Shown here: in pieces, positions 52,163 through 61,385 of the stretch
Position numbering within the stretch: the first letter of the stretch is position 1
How the letters are laid out: each line of letters opens with the position of its first letter
Assembly: GCF_036924515.1 (NCBI RefSeq)
Contig: NZ_JAZHRR010000001.1
Location: 248,001 to 312,000 of the forward strand
DNA length: 64,000 nt
Reading direction: 5' to 3'
Source of the DNA: Bradyrhizobium sp. AZCC 1610
GTDB lineage: Bacteria > Pseudomonadota > Alphaproteobacteria > Rhizobiales > Xanthobacteraceae
Translations under genes and position numbers: made by a program
The notes under the pieces: model-generated
What the model saw: only the letters and a program-made list of their open reading frames with translations
Told to the model about the DNA's origin: nothing
The model's database searches: none

Positions 52163-55100
52163 GTGGGCCGTTCTAACAAAGCGCGCGTTGCCAGCAAGGC
52201 AACGAAGCGAAAGGCTTCTTCATCGCGGACTGCGATCTCTTCTTCATCGCCGCTAGGCATGGTGGCCCTCCATCTGCTCGCACAGTGGAGGAAGTCGGGT
52301 CGCAAAGGCGTCGTCTTTCTTGCTGAAAACGAGAATAGGGCCGAGCGGCTGGGTGCCGTCATTCATGCCCTCGCGCCTTCGTGCGATGTGCTTGTTTTTC
52401 CAAGACTGAATACGCTGCCGTTCGATCAGCTGGAGCCGTCGCACGAAATCGCGGGTAGACGAAGCTCGGTCTTGAGGCGCCTTGCCAAGCCTGAGAAGCC
52501 GATCCTGCTCGTATCCACGGCAGAGGCCGTGATGGAGCGCCTTCCCACAGCGGCGAGTTGGTCCCGGGTCATCCTCCGTTTGAAAGTCGGTGCCACGTTC
52601 TCGGAACAATATCTCCGGGCGCGGCTTGAGGCCCTCGGATATGACCTTGATGACGAGGCGGACTATCCCGGCGGCGCGCTGTTTCACGGGAAGACATTCG
52701 AGATTTTTCCCGCCGGCGCGCTCGGTCCGTTCAGAGTAGAGCATTCCGGCGGGGTGATACGTCGGATCGTGGCGTTCGACCCGATAGAACATGACATCGT
52801 TTTTGAGACGAAAGAACTTCTCATCGACCCGATGTCGGAGCGGCTGGCGTTCGGGAACATACGCGGAAAGCGCTCGAACCTATTCGACTATTGTGGTCAA
52901 GCCAAGTGGATCGCGGATGCCGGCGTTTCAGCGCACGCTGATAGCTGGCTCAGCACGATCGAGGAGGCGGCGGGTCGCACGGACAGGGACCGAGAATACC
53001 TCGGGAGACGCGAATGGAAGCAGGCGACCAGGCGTATGAACGTGCTGTCGCAAAAGGCTCCTTTCGCTTCCACACCGGACTTTTCGCAGGTTGCATCGCC
53101 CAGGAAGGCGCTTCGTGCGTTCGTCGACGATACGCGGCGCGCCGGTTCGCGACTGGTTTTCGTCGCAGCGCATGAGGACGACCTGCGCGTGCTGGAACGG
53201 ATGAGCGGCGTGAAGGCGGAGCACTTTACGGATTGGAACGAGGCGACTGCCGGACGCAACCGTGAGGCGGCGCTTCTGGCCGACTTCGATAGGGGTTTTG
53301 TCGTGCCTGGCCGGAAACCTCTCGTCGTTGTGACGGCTTCCGATGTGCTCGGCAGCAGGGCTCATCATCCGCAGCCCCTGGCTAGAAGCTGGAGTGCGGC
53401 TTTCGATCACGCAGATGTGCCGGAGCAAGGGACAGCGGTTGTTCATTTGCAGCGAGGGCTGGCCTTGCTCGACGGCTTGCAGACCGTGGCAACGGGGGGC
53501 GGGTCGTCGCGCGAATTGATCAGGCTCGTATTTGCGGGAGACGATGCTGTTCTCGTTCCGCCCGCCGACCTTGCCTTGATCTGGCCATACGCGTCGGAGC
53601 GCGGCGAACTCACCCTCGACAAAGCGGATGGAAGTACATGGTGGAGCCGGCGTACTGAGGCGGAGCGCGAAATTCAAATCGCCGGCAAGCAGCTCGCCAA
53701 ACACATCAGCCAGCGGCGCCGCCGGCGGGCTCCGAAGCTTGTACCTCCTGGTCCCATCTATGAGAGGTTCGTCGCGCGTTTTCCGTATTTCACGACAGTC
53801 GACCAAGCGAGGGCCGTTGGGGACGTTTTGGATGATCTTGCGTCGGGCCACCCCATGGACAGGATCATTTGCGGCGACGTCGGATTCGGCAAAACCGAGG
53901 TGGCGTTGCGAGCCACGGCCGCCGTCGTATTGTCAGGGAAGCAGGTGGCGATAGCGGTGCCGACGACCGTCCTGGCAAGACAGCATGTCGCGACTTTCCG
54001 CAAACGCTTCGCTCCGTTTGGCATCGAAGTGGGGAGTTTGTCGCGAACCGGTTCGGGCGCAGAGACAAGAGAGGTGAAGGAGGGGCTGAGGAGCGGCAAA
54101 CTGAAGGTCGTAGTCGGAACGCAGGCCCTCACCTCGAAGGACTTGAAGTTCGCCGGCCTCGGCCTTGTCGTCATCGATGAGGAACAGCATTTTGGGGCGA
54201 CGGAGAAGGCGAGACTTTCCGGGCTGGCCAAGAGTATTCATGCCCTTTGGATGAGCGCCACGCCGATTCCGCGGACTCTCGCGGGCGGTCTTGCTGGCTT
54301 CAGGGATCTTAGCGTCATCGCCTCTCCGCCCATTCATCGGCTCCCGGTCGTCACAAAGGTCGCTCCTCTTTCGGATGCTGCTATTGCCTCCGCATTGCTG
54401 CGCGAACAAAGGCGGCACGGGCAAAGCTTCTTGATCTGTCCGCGAATTCAGGACCTTGATCCGATGCTGGCGCGCGTTCAATCGGTGGCCCCGGATCTCC
54501 GCATCGTCTGTCTGCATGGCAAGTTGCCCGCCGACGACATAGATGACCGAATGATGAGCTTCGTCGAAGGCGCGGCGGACGTGCTGCTGGCGACCAACAT
54601 CGTGGAGAGCGGCCTCGATATCCCACGTGCAAACACGATCGTGGTCTGTTGGCCCGAAAAGTTCGGTCTTGCGCAACTTCATCAGCTCAGAGGAAGGGTG
54701 GGCCGCAGCGGGATACGGGCGTTTGCGCATTTGCTGACCGATTCGGGCTCGGAGCGATCTGAGAAACGGTTGGCCGTTTTGGAGGAGTTTAACAGACCCG
54801 GCGCGGGTTTCGCGATCAGTGCGCGGGATCTGGACCTCAGGGGAGCGGGGGATGTGCTTTCAGAGCGGCAGTCGGGCCATGTGCAGGTGTTCGGGCCGGT
54901 GCTCTACAGCCACCTTCTGAAATTGGCCTCGGAGAAAGCCGACGACAGAACAGCCGACCTGTGGGTGCCTGACCTGAATCTGCCGGTAGGGGACATGTTG
55001 CCCGCAGGCTACGTGCAATCGGAGGCGGTGCGGCTGGAAATCTACGGCCGCGTCGCCAGATGCCGAAGCGAAGATGAACTGGACGATATCGAGGAGGAGA

Positions 55101-55363
55101 CCTCTCGTCGCTTCGGCAGATTGCCTTCGTCGGCCCGCGATTTCTTTGCCGCAGCAAGGCTCAGGATCGACTGCAGGCGAAGGGGGATCATAAGACTTGA
55201 TGTCGGCCCGGATGCCGTGGCCGCGACATTCCTGCCGGGACGACTTCGGAAATCCAGGGCGCGATCCCTGCAACGCGATGGCGATCGGGTTGTCTACATC
55301 AGCCAAGGACGCGAGGGATCGCTTAGGACGGTCGAAGAGTTCCTCGACCTTCTGGATGAGTAA
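52163..55363 (+). CDS. Mfd-like transcription-repair coupling factor paralogue (SF2 helicase/translocase)
   Basis: A 1066-residue protein with the Mfd domain order. A UvrB-homology N-terminal part (about residues 30-330, with FPRLNTLPFDQLEPSHEIAGRR) is followed by a CarD-like RNA polymerase-interaction module (about 420-500) and a RecG-type helicase (about 540-900). Walker A GDVGFGKTE is at 571-579 and the DEEQ box at 672-675. A C-terminal TRCF domain spans about 950-1060. It is shorter than canonical Mfd (about 1150-1180) and unusually diverged in the N-terminal half, so it is probably a paralogue of a housekeeping Mfd elsewhere. The start is a GTG at 52163. A dinB remnant lies just downstream on the other strand. 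Confidence 0.85.
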   Translation: MGRSNKARVASKATKRKASSSRTAISSSSPLGMVALHLLAQWRKSGRKGVVFLAENENRAERLGAVIHALAPSCDVLVFPRLNTLPFDQLEPSHEIAGRRSSVLRRLAKPEKPILLVSTAEAVMERLPTAASWSRVILRLKVGATFSEQYLRARLEALGYDLDDEADYPGGALFHGKTFEIFPAGALGPFRVEHSGGVIRRIVAFDPIEHDIVFETKELLIDPMSERLAFGNIRGKRSNLFDYCGQAKWIADAGVSAHADSWLSTIEEAAGRTDRDREYLGRREWKQATRRMNVLSQKAPFASTPDFSQVASPRKALRAFVDDTRRAGSRLVFVAAHEDDLRVLERMSGVKAEHFTDWNEATAGRNREAALLADFDRGFVVPGRKPLVVVTASDVLGSRAHHPQPLARSWSAAFDHADVPEQGTAVVHLQRGLALLDGLQTVATGGGSSRELIRLVFAGDDAVLVPPADLALIWPYASERGELTLDKADGSTWWSRRTEAEREIQIAGKQLAKHISQRRRRRAPKLVPPGPIYERFVARFPYFTTVDQARAVGDVLDDLASGHPMDRIICGDVGFGKTEVALRATAAVVLSGKQVAIAVPTTVLARQHVATFRKRFAPFGIEVGSLSRTGSGAETREVKEGLRSGKLKVVVGTQALTSKDLKFAGLGLVVIDEEQHFGATEKARLSGLAKSIHALWMSATPIPRTLAGGLAGFRDLSVIASPPIHRLPVVTKVAPLSDAAIASALLREQRRHGQSFLICPRIQDLDPMLARVQSVAPDLRIVCLHGKLPADDIDDRMMSFVEGAADVLLATNIVESGLDIPRANTIVVCWPEKFGLAQLHQLRGRVGRSGIRAFAHLLTDSGSERSEKRLAVLEEFNRPGAGFAISARDLDLRGAGDVLSERQSGHVQVFGPVLYSHLLKLASEKADDRTADLWVPDLNLPVGDMLPAGYVQSEAVRLEIYGRVARCRSEDELDDIEEETSRRFGRLPSSARDFFAAARLRIDCRRRGIIRLDVGPDAVAATFLPGRLRKSRARSLQRDGDRVVYISQGREGSLRTVEEFLDLLDE

Positions 55364-55374
55364 TCGCGGCGCTG

Positions 55375-55850
55375 CTATTCAACTGAAATGAGAGACAACC
55401 GATCCTCGTCTCCGGCTCGGGCCCTGAATCCGGAAACGGAGATTCCGAGCAATCGCATCGTCTTCTTTGGGGGCATCAGATGCTTCGGCAGGTCGAGGGC
55501 AAGGCTCGAAAGATCGCTCGCAGTGGCGATGACAGCGCCCGACCTGTTGCGGGTGATCAATTCGAAATCGGAGAACCTTACCTTGAGCGTCGGCCTCGCG
55601 CGCCCTTGGCCTCGCAGTGGCGCCAAACTTTATGGATGAGCGGCTGTAGTTCCGCTGCCAGAGCCTCGTAGTCCGCCAAGTCCTGTGAGAAGGTGTTCTC
55701 GGCGCCGACGAACTTCCGAATTCGGTGAGCTCTAACTGGGCGTCCGTCGATGCCGCGCGAGATCCAGTAACAGTAGCTACCCGAGTAGGCTCGGGGGTTC
55801 GAGTCGCTCCAGTAACTCTTGATCGGCGTCGGGATCGCGGCGGCAGCGGG
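55375..55850 (-). pseudogene. dinB: DNA polymerase IV (dinB) remnant, little-finger region, frameshifted
   Basis: Read on the minus strand, one frame gives WISRGIDGRPVRAHRIRKFVGAENTF and ends around EAKGARGR. A second frame continues with LKVRFSDFELITRNRS...MRLLGISVSGF and stops at 55375. Together they match the C-terminal little-finger (DNA-clamping) domain of Pol IV, including the diagnostic VGAENTF. The palm/fingers with the catalytic Asp residues (about the first 240 residues) are absent, and the frames are shifted near 55,590. This is a decayed 3' end, not a working polymerase. Confidence 0.8.
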
Positions 55851-55979
55851 TGAGGGTAGGCCACGGCGGAGCGATTTTCGTCAACCGTGCCAAAGCGAAG
55901 TGCCCCTATTATGCCCCGGCTCTTTTGGGGCACACCTCCAGGGAATCGATTCTCTAAGTCGTTGATTATGAAGGCTTGA

Positions 55980-56024
55980 TGGTGGACGCACAAGGGATCG
56001 AACCTTGGACCTCTCCCGTGTGAA
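55980..56024 (-). tRNA. 3' half of a tRNA-Val (CAC): probable attachment-site copy
   Basis: The minus strand reads from the anticodon loop TTCACAC (anticodon CAC) through GGGAG, the variable loop, the T arm CAAGG-TTCGATC-CCTTG, the acceptor strand and a terminal CCA. The 5' half is missing: the base beyond 56024 does not continue the anticodon stem (GCGGC replaces the expected CTCCC). Such 3' tRNA fragments are left by tyrosine-integrase elements. A truncated integrase lies 136 bases away. Not a functional tRNA gene. Confidence 0.75.
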
Positions 56025-56159
56025 AAGCCGCCGCATCATCGCAACGGCTTCCGGTAACGCTCTTGGAAAGATCAGGCGGCAAGTTTGGTGCGGATCTCGT
56101 CAGCGTGATTACCGGCGCCATCAGACGAATGAATTCGATCAAGACCGCAGGATGATCCC

Positions 56160-56396
56160 TTACGCGCGTTTTCCCATCGGCACCACGTTTCCATCACTCC
56201 GCAGCACCAGGGACACGACTGCCGCCCTTGCGAGGTCTTCCAAGGCGGTCGCAATGTATTTCGCGTAGTGCTGCTCGATCATTTTGACTGAGGTGTTGTG
56301 CAGTTTGGCGACCTGTTGGATGGGCAAGCCCTTTCGGAGACCGCGCACGATGCTCGAGTGCCGCAAAGCATAGGGAATCGCGTCGCAAAAATGCAA
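56160..56396 (-). pseudogene. Truncated tyrosine recombinase/integrase (C-terminal end)
   Basis: A 78-residue fragment with the C-terminal catalytic block of phage-type integrases: ALRHSSIVRGLRKGLPIQQVAKLHNTSVKMIEQHYAKYI. It holds the Arg-His of the RHR/Y set and the nucleophile Tyr in QHYAKY. The N-terminal 250-300 residues (arm-binding and core-binding domains, first catalytic Arg) are absent upstream on this strand. With the adjacent tRNA-Val fragment it marks an old integration event. Non-functional. Confidence 0.75.
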
Positions 56397-56599
56397 CGCT
56401 CACAAAATGTCTCAGGATTCCAGCGCTATAAGAAGGGAGGTCGTCCAGCGTCGATCGGATTCAATTGCCAAATGACTCCAACTTAGAAGCGGTCTAAATA
56501 TCTGAGATTGCAAGGGAATTATCGCTCCCATATAGAGTGACTCTGCGGTTGCAAGCAGGAAGGCGCTCCAACGCATCCTTGCGGCCGAGGGCGTGTTCC

Positions 56600-57097
56600 G
56601 TGGCGTTCGATGTCCAAGACCTGTTTCGGCGGCATAGCCAGGAGCTGAAACGCTTCCTGCGGCGGCGCGGTCATAGCGCCGAGACGGCCGCCGACATCAC
56701 CCAGGACACCTTCCTGCGGGTACTGGCGTCGCCGCCGGCCGAGGTTTGCTCCAACCACAATCCCAAGGCCTATCTGTATCAAGTCTCGCGCAATCTCAGC
56801 GTCAACCACCACCGCCGTGAAAGCCTGATCCAGACCACCGACCTTGATGACGCCGCCAAGGTCGCCGATCCGGCGCCGTCGGCCGAGAGCGTCGTCTATT
56901 CGCGTCAGTGCCTGGCGCAGACACGGCAGGCACTTGCCGAGTTGCCCGAGCGCACGCGCATGGCCTTCGAGATGCACCGGCTCGGTGAGCGCACCATCCA
57001 GGAAGTGGCGGGGGAGTTGAACCTGTCGACCGGACGGACCTGGGGGCTGATCCGGGAGGCCTACCGGCATCTCTTGACGCGGGTCGACGATCTCTGA
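56600..57097 (+). CDS. FecI-like ECF sigma factor (iron-starvation type)
   Basis: A 165-residue extracytoplasmic-function sigma factor. Region 2 (about residues 1-75) has LFRRHSQELKRFLRRRGHSAETAADITQDTFLRVL. Region 4 (about 105-165) has LPERTRMAFEMHRLGERTIQEVAGELNLSTGRTWGLIREA. I prefer the GTG at 56600, which gives the standard FecI length; a GTG at 56537 would add 21 non-conserved residues. It is followed by a FecR-like anti-sigma and a TonB receptor with an STN domain, the classic surface-signalling order. Confidence 0.9.
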   Translation: MAFDVQDLFRRHSQELKRFLRRRGHSAETAADITQDTFLRVLASPPAEVCSNHNPKAYLYQVSRNLSVNHHRRESLIQTTDLDDAAKVADPAPSAESVVYSRQCLAQTRQALAELPERTRMAFEMHRLGERTIQEVAGELNLSTGRTWGLIREAYRHLLTRVDDL

Positions 57098-57199
57098 GCT
57101 TTTTTTCAGCTCTGGTGTGAAATTCGCCGCTGCTCGCCTGTATTAGAAGGGCAGGCGCGATTCTCCGACCTATGGTTGCGGCCTGTCGAAGGAATACGA

Positions 57200-58162
57200 A
57201 TGAGCGAGGCGAGGCCAGACCAGGATCGGCTGACGGACGAGGCTATCGATCTCGTCATTCGGCTGCAGAATGACCCCGAAAACCTGGTCGCGATCGAGAT
57301 GGTGCGGGCTTGGCGGGCACGCGGCCCCGAGCACGAACGCATCTGGGCGCGTGTCGCGAAAGTCCACGGCGCCGCCGGCAAAATCCTAACGGACCGTCGC
57401 AGGGCCAAACGCCGCGAAAGCCTGGGGCTGACGCGGCGAAACTTTGTGATAGGCGGCGCGATCGGCCTCGGTGCGATCGGCACCGGCTATTCGCTCCTTC
57501 CGGATATCCTGATCCGCAGCCGCGCGGATCACATCACCGGCAAGGGCGAGATCCGCCGCGTCTCCCTCCCTGACGGAAGCGTGGCGACGCTCGGACCGGA
57601 CAGCGCGATCGCGGTCGATTTTGCGGCACAGCGTCGCCGCATTGAGTTACTGGCAGGCATGTCCTTCTTCGACGTTGCGTCAGAGCCACAGCGCCCGTTC
57701 TCCGTGCAGATGGCCGAGCTGACGGCGACGGCGTTGGGAACGGCTTTCGACGTTTCCAACGATGCCGGCATGCTCAGCGTCGTGGTGGATCACGGCGTTG
57801 TCGAGACGCGAGCGCCCAGTTCGCCGCTCGCGACAGGGGCGAGGCTTCAGGCCGGCGAATGGGTGACGTTCGATCGTTCGACACATGCTGTCGAGCGTGG
57901 CTCGCGCGAGGCGAGCCAGATCGCTTCATGGCGCGACAATTTCATCATCGCCGAGAAGGAGGCGGTGTCGGCGCTGGTTGCCCGTATCGGCCGCTGGATT
58001 CCGGGCCGCATCGTGATGGCTGACCCGTTCATCGGTGCACAGCGGGTGAGCGGCATCTTTGATTTGAACGATCCTAAACGCGCGCTGGAAGCTGTTGTTC
58101 ATCCAGCAGGTGCACGCGTCCGCCAAGTCTCCACCTTCCTTACCGTCATTTCCCCTCTCTAA
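57200..58162 (+). CDS. FecR-family anti-sigma/sigma regulator
   Basis: A 320-residue inner-membrane sensor that relays ligand occupancy of the outer-membrane receptor to the ECF sigma factor. The cytoplasmic N-terminal domain (about residues 1-85, DUF4880-like) contains the conserved Trp in MVRAWRARGPEHERIW. A transmembrane helix (about 93-113, FVIGGAIGLGAIGTGYSLLP) precedes the periplasmic FecR domain (about 125-320; RVSLPDGSVATLGPDSAIAVDF and TALGTAFDVS). AAGGA lies before the ATG at 57200. It lies 102 bases after the sigma gene. Confidence 0.92.
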   Translation: MSEARPDQDRLTDEAIDLVIRLQNDPENLVAIEMVRAWRARGPEHERIWARVAKVHGAAGKILTDRRRAKRRESLGLTRRNFVIGGAIGLGAIGTGYSLLPDILIRSRADHITGKGEIRRVSLPDGSVATLGPDSAIAVDFAAQRRRIELLAGMSFFDVASEPQRPFSVQMAELTATALGTAFDVSNDAGMLSVVVDHGVVETRAPSSPLATGARLQAGEWVTFDRSTHAVERGSREASQIASWRDNFIIAEKEAVSALVARIGRWIPGRIVMADPFIGAQRVSGIFDLNDPKRALEAVVHPAGARVRQVSTFLTVISPL

Positions 58163-58184
58163 GACCATCATATCCCCTCTCTAA
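58151..58184. repeat. 12-bp direct repeat spanning the fecR-like stop codon
   Basis: TCCCCTCTCTAA occurs at 58151-58162 and again at 58173-58184, 22 bp apart. The first copy contains the stop codon of the FecR-like gene. It lies upstream of the receptor gene and may be a duplication or part of a regulatory site. Confidence 0.55.
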
Positions 58185-58304
58185 AAAAGTTTCGCCAAAA
58201 AGTGAAAATTCCGAAGCCCCAATTGTATCAGCCATAAGGGCTGGCCCGACCAACATGTTCAGGCACCGCAGGCCCCCCAACGAGAAACTTGGAGTGGCTT
58301 TAAC

Positions 58305-60812
58305 ATGGGGCGCGGGGCTCGAATGTTCGCTGACAGGACCAGAAGAAGCAGGCCGCTAATCGCGGCGCTGATGATGACGACGGCGATCGTCGGCAGTGTC
58401 GTCGCAGTCACGGGCGCCGCCTTCGCGCAGAGCGCAGCGCAGCCATCGTTTAGCGTTCCGGCGGGCCCGCTCAATCGCGCGCTGACGACCTTCGGCCGAC
58501 AGGCTGGCTTGCAAGTCACCTATCTCGCGAGCATCGCGGCCGGCATGAGCTCGCCCGGTGTGTCCGGCCCGCTGTCGCGCGAGCAGGCGCTCGCGCGAAT
58601 CCTGCAAGGCACTGGGCTCACCTACAGTTTTACGAACCCGACAACGGTCACGATCTCGCAGCCGAGTGCGGCTGGTAGCGCTGGCGCGCTGCCGGCCGGC
58701 GCGATTCCGCTCGACACGATCGATGTGCAAGGCGCAAACCCCAATTCAACGATGACGCCGATGGCGCCCTATGCGGGAGGGCAGGTGGCGACCGGCGGGC
58801 AGGTCGGCATGCTCGGCAACCGCAGTGTGATGAACACCCCCTTCAGCCTCACCAGTTACACGAGCAAGCTCATCAAGGATCAGCAGGCGCGGACTGTTCA
58901 GGATGTATTGAACAATGATCCCTCTGTTGTAGCGAGCTCTTCGAGCGGTACCCCCCACGATTATCAAGTCATCCGGGGATTTGGGGGTTACGGAATCGAC
59001 GGAACCCGCACCCTCAATGGTTTGGCGGGTATGGCACCCCTGTTTTTCCCGTCGTCCGACTACATTGAACGCGTGGAGATTCTAAAAGGCCCAAGCGCAC
59101 TCCTGAACGGTATGACGCTTGCGTCCGCAGCGGTCACCGGCGCTATTGGTGGCTCGGTCAATCTAGTCACGAAGCGCGCAACGGATGAACCGATCACGCA
59201 GCTGACTACGCGCTATGTGTCGAACTCCCAAATTGGTACACATCTTGACGCCGGCCGTCGTTTCGGAGCTAGCAACGAGTTCGGTATCCGATTCAACGGA
59301 TCTATCGACGGCGGTCATACGCCAATCGATACACAACACTCGAAACTCGGTACCGCGGCGCTCAACCTCGACTATTCCGGCGAACGTGTCCGACTGTCGG
59401 CAGACTTTGCACATCAATCCCAAAAGCTGGATCCGAATGGGGTATATATCCAGGCCCGGTCTGTCGCCGGCTCGCTATCATCCTTTCCCCGCGCACCAAG
59501 CTCGACAGTGAGCCTCGTTCCTCCCGGGTCGGAATATAAAACCAAATCAACCGTGGGCATGATACGAGGCGAAGTCGATATACTTGAGAACGTCACAGCC
59601 TATGCCGCCATAGGTAAGCAGATTTCAGAAGCCGACTTGAATGGCTACGAAAAGGTCCGGCTGCTCGACGGCACCGGCCGATACAGTATCGCGCGAGAGA
59701 TACAACACTATTCGCGGGACATCCTATCTATGCAAGGCGGCATTCGGGCCAAAGCGAATACTGGCCCAGTGGATCACGCTTTGAGCCTTAACCTGTCTCG
59801 GTCAGAGCTTACGTACAAACGCGCAGAGTCCGAAGGATCCGCTTCGATAATAGAGTCGATGTATAATCCTGTATTTCCGTTCCTGTCCTCTGTTGCTGAT
59901 CCCGGCGATCCCAAGAAGAGCTCCCAGACGACGGCGTCCAGCATTGGCTTTGCAGACACCTTATCTATATTCGATGAGCGTATGCAGTTTTTGGCCGGAA
60001 TTCGCTATCAGGAAGTGGGTATCAAAGACTTCAATAGGACAACAGGACTGCTATCCTCGAAATACGAGGCCAATGCCTGGACTCCTGCGTTTGGGCTGGT
60101 CGTTAAGCCGTGGGAAAACGTTTCGCTCTATGCCAACTATATCGAGGATCTGAGAGCAGGAACCATCGTCGGCACGACGTACGCGAATGTTGGCGAGGTA
60201 TTCCCGCCGTACGTCAGCAAGCAGTACGAGGCCGGTGTCAAAGTCGACTGGGGTCAGGTGACGACGACGTTGGCTGTATTCCAGATCGCCAAGGCCGCTT
60301 CAATTTCGATAGACGATCCCGCGGGCGGGAAACCAACATTGGAGCAGAACGGAGAAGAGCGCAATCGCGGCATCGAACTGAACGCCTATGGCGAACTCAT
60401 GCCCGGCGTTCGCCTGTTGGGCGGGCTCACCCTGCTCGACGCCCGCCTGACCAAGACCGAAGGCGGTACTCTCGACGGCAAGAGGAACGATACCGCTCCG
60501 AAATTCCGCACGGTGATTGGAGCGGAATGGGACACGCCCTTCATGGAAGGGCTGACGCTCACCGGCCGGCTAACCCATACCGGTGATGCGGTTGTGTCAA
60601 CCTCCTCCGGCGTCACTATTCCATCATGGACCACACTAGACCTTGGCGCACGCTATACCTTCAATTCTCCGTGGAACGAGAAGCCGGTCACTGTCCGCTT
60701 CAATGTCGATAATGTCTTCGACAAAGACTACTGGGCCGGTACTTATGCGTCTGGCTTCGTGTACCGAGGTCAGCCGCGCACCTATCGCCTCTCAACCACG
60801 TTCAATTTCTGA
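58305..60812 (+). CDS. TonB-dependent siderophore receptor with STN signalling domain
   Basis: An 835-residue outer-membrane transporter of the FecA/FoxA/FhuA class. The signal peptide (about residues 1-42, ending AAFAQ) is preceded by a short basic stretch; an in-frame ATG at 58323 is an alternative start. The STN/secretin-like domain (about 48-115; FSVPAGPLNRALTTFGRQAGLQVTYLAS) contacts FecR. The plug (about 165-290) includes QVIRGFGGYGIDGTRTLNG and ERVEILKGPSALLNGM. The barrel ends with the outer-membrane signature VYRGQPRTYRLSTTFNF. It probably imports a ferric siderophore. The order sigma-anti-sigma-receptor indicates transcriptional autocontrol by ligand. Confidence 0.93.
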   Translation: MGRGARMFADRTRRSRPLIAALMMTTAIVGSVVAVTGAAFAQSAAQPSFSVPAGPLNRALTTFGRQAGLQVTYLASIAAGMSSPGVSGPLSREQALARILQGTGLTYSFTNPTTVTISQPSAAGSAGALPAGAIPLDTIDVQGANPNSTMTPMAPYAGGQVATGGQVGMLGNRSVMNTPFSLTSYTSKLIKDQQARTVQDVLNNDPSVVASSSSGTPHDYQVIRGFGGYGIDGTRTLNGLAGMAPLFFPSSDYIERVEILKGPSALLNGMTLASAAVTGAIGGSVNLVTKRATDEPITQLTTRYVSNSQIGTHLDAGRRFGASNEFGIRFNGSIDGGHTPIDTQHSKLGTAALNLDYSGERVRLSADFAHQSQKLDPNGVYIQARSVAGSLSSFPRAPSSTVSLVPPGSEYKTKSTVGMIRGEVDILENVTAYAAIGKQISEADLNGYEKVRLLDGTGRYSIAREIQHYSRDILSMQGGIRAKANTGPVDHALSLNLSRSELTYKRAESEGSASIIESMYNPVFPFLSSVADPGDPKKSSQTTASSIGFADTLSIFDERMQFLAGIRYQEVGIKDFNRTTGLLSSKYEANAWTPAFGLVVKPWENVSLYANYIEDLRAGTIVGTTYANVGEVFPPYVSKQYEAGVKVDWGQVTTTLAVFQIAKAASISIDDPAGGKPTLEQNGEERNRGIELNAYGELMPGVRLLGGLTLLDARLTKTEGGTLDGKRNDTAPKFRTVIGAEWDTPFMEGLTLTGRLTHTGDAVVSTSSGVTIPSWTTLDLGARYTFNSPWNEKPVTVRFNVDNVFDKDYWAGTYASGFVYRGQPRTYRLSTTFNF

Positions 60813-60815
60813 ACC

Positions 60816-61083
60816 ATGATCGTGGTGCTAGCATTGACTTTGACCGTTCTAGGCTGTGCGTGCCTCTACCTTGCCAGCCCAAATCAGAAATGGCTGTCGC
60901 GGGTTTCACCGCGACGGCCGTTGCTGGCGGCCGGTTGCCTGCTGTTGGTGGCCGGCCTCATCGCATGGATCGCGGCATTTCGTCCGCTGTCGCGGCCTGT
61001 TCGTGACCCTGCATGTCACGATGGTTTGCCTGTTCGCCTTCCCTTATGTCGCCGCGCTCTGCGGCGTCGAGCGGGCGAACTGA
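60816..61083 (+). pseudogene. Small inner-membrane iron-uptake protein (DUF3325-like), frameshifted
   Basis: The first frame (MIVVLALTLTVLGCACLYLASPNQKWL...GLIAWIAAF) supplies two transmembrane helices. The last helix and tail (LFVTLHVTMVCLFAFPYVAALCG) are in another frame that ends at 61083. The break lies near 60,987-60,997 in a GC-rich stretch. Together they resemble the ~90-residue membrane proteins encoded between TonB receptors and PepSY proteins. The family identification is tentative. The indel is either a sequence error or a real lesion. Confidence 0.65.
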
Positions 61084-61084
61084 C

Positions 61085-61378
61085 ATGGCCAGCGAAATCC
61101 ACCCCGATTGGTGGGGTAAGGCGAGCGCTGGCGCAATCCTCGGTTTCGGTTTGGCGCTCTCGCTGGTCGGTTTGTATGCCTACCTGGGCCCGGGCGGCAT
61201 AGACGCTCCGACTGGACGCTACTCGCTGATGCGCCACCTGGAAGCGTTCGTCTGGATCGCGGTGTTCGGCTTCTGCTTCCTGTTTCGCAGCGGTCGCGCG
61301 GCTTGGACATGGCTCGGCGCGGCGAACCTGATCGCCTTCGCGGCGCTGTTTGCCTGCCGCTTCTATTTCTTCGCGTGA
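61085..61378 (+). CDS. Small inner-membrane protein (DUF3649-like)
   Basis: A 97-residue protein with three predicted transmembrane helices (GAILGFGLALSLVGLYAYLGPG, FVWIAVFGFCFLF, LGAANLIAFAALFACRFYFF). The ATG at 61085 lies 2 bases after the end of the preceding small gene. Short proteins of this kind accompany PepSY reductases in siderophore operons and are thought to assist iron release or uptake. The family assignment is tentative. Confidence 0.7.
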   Translation: MASEIHPDWWGKASAGAILGFGLALSLVGLYAYLGPGGIDAPTGRYSLMRHLEAFVWIAVFGFCFLFRSGRAAWTWLGAANLIAFAALFACRFYFFA

Positions 61379-61385
61379 GGGCAAC

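Noticed and set aside
55379..55993. 204-codon minus-strand ORF overlapping the dinB remnant
   Set aside because: The Pol IV little-finger similarity is in other frames; this frame gives Arg/Thr-rich shadow sequence except where it merges into the remnant's last frame.
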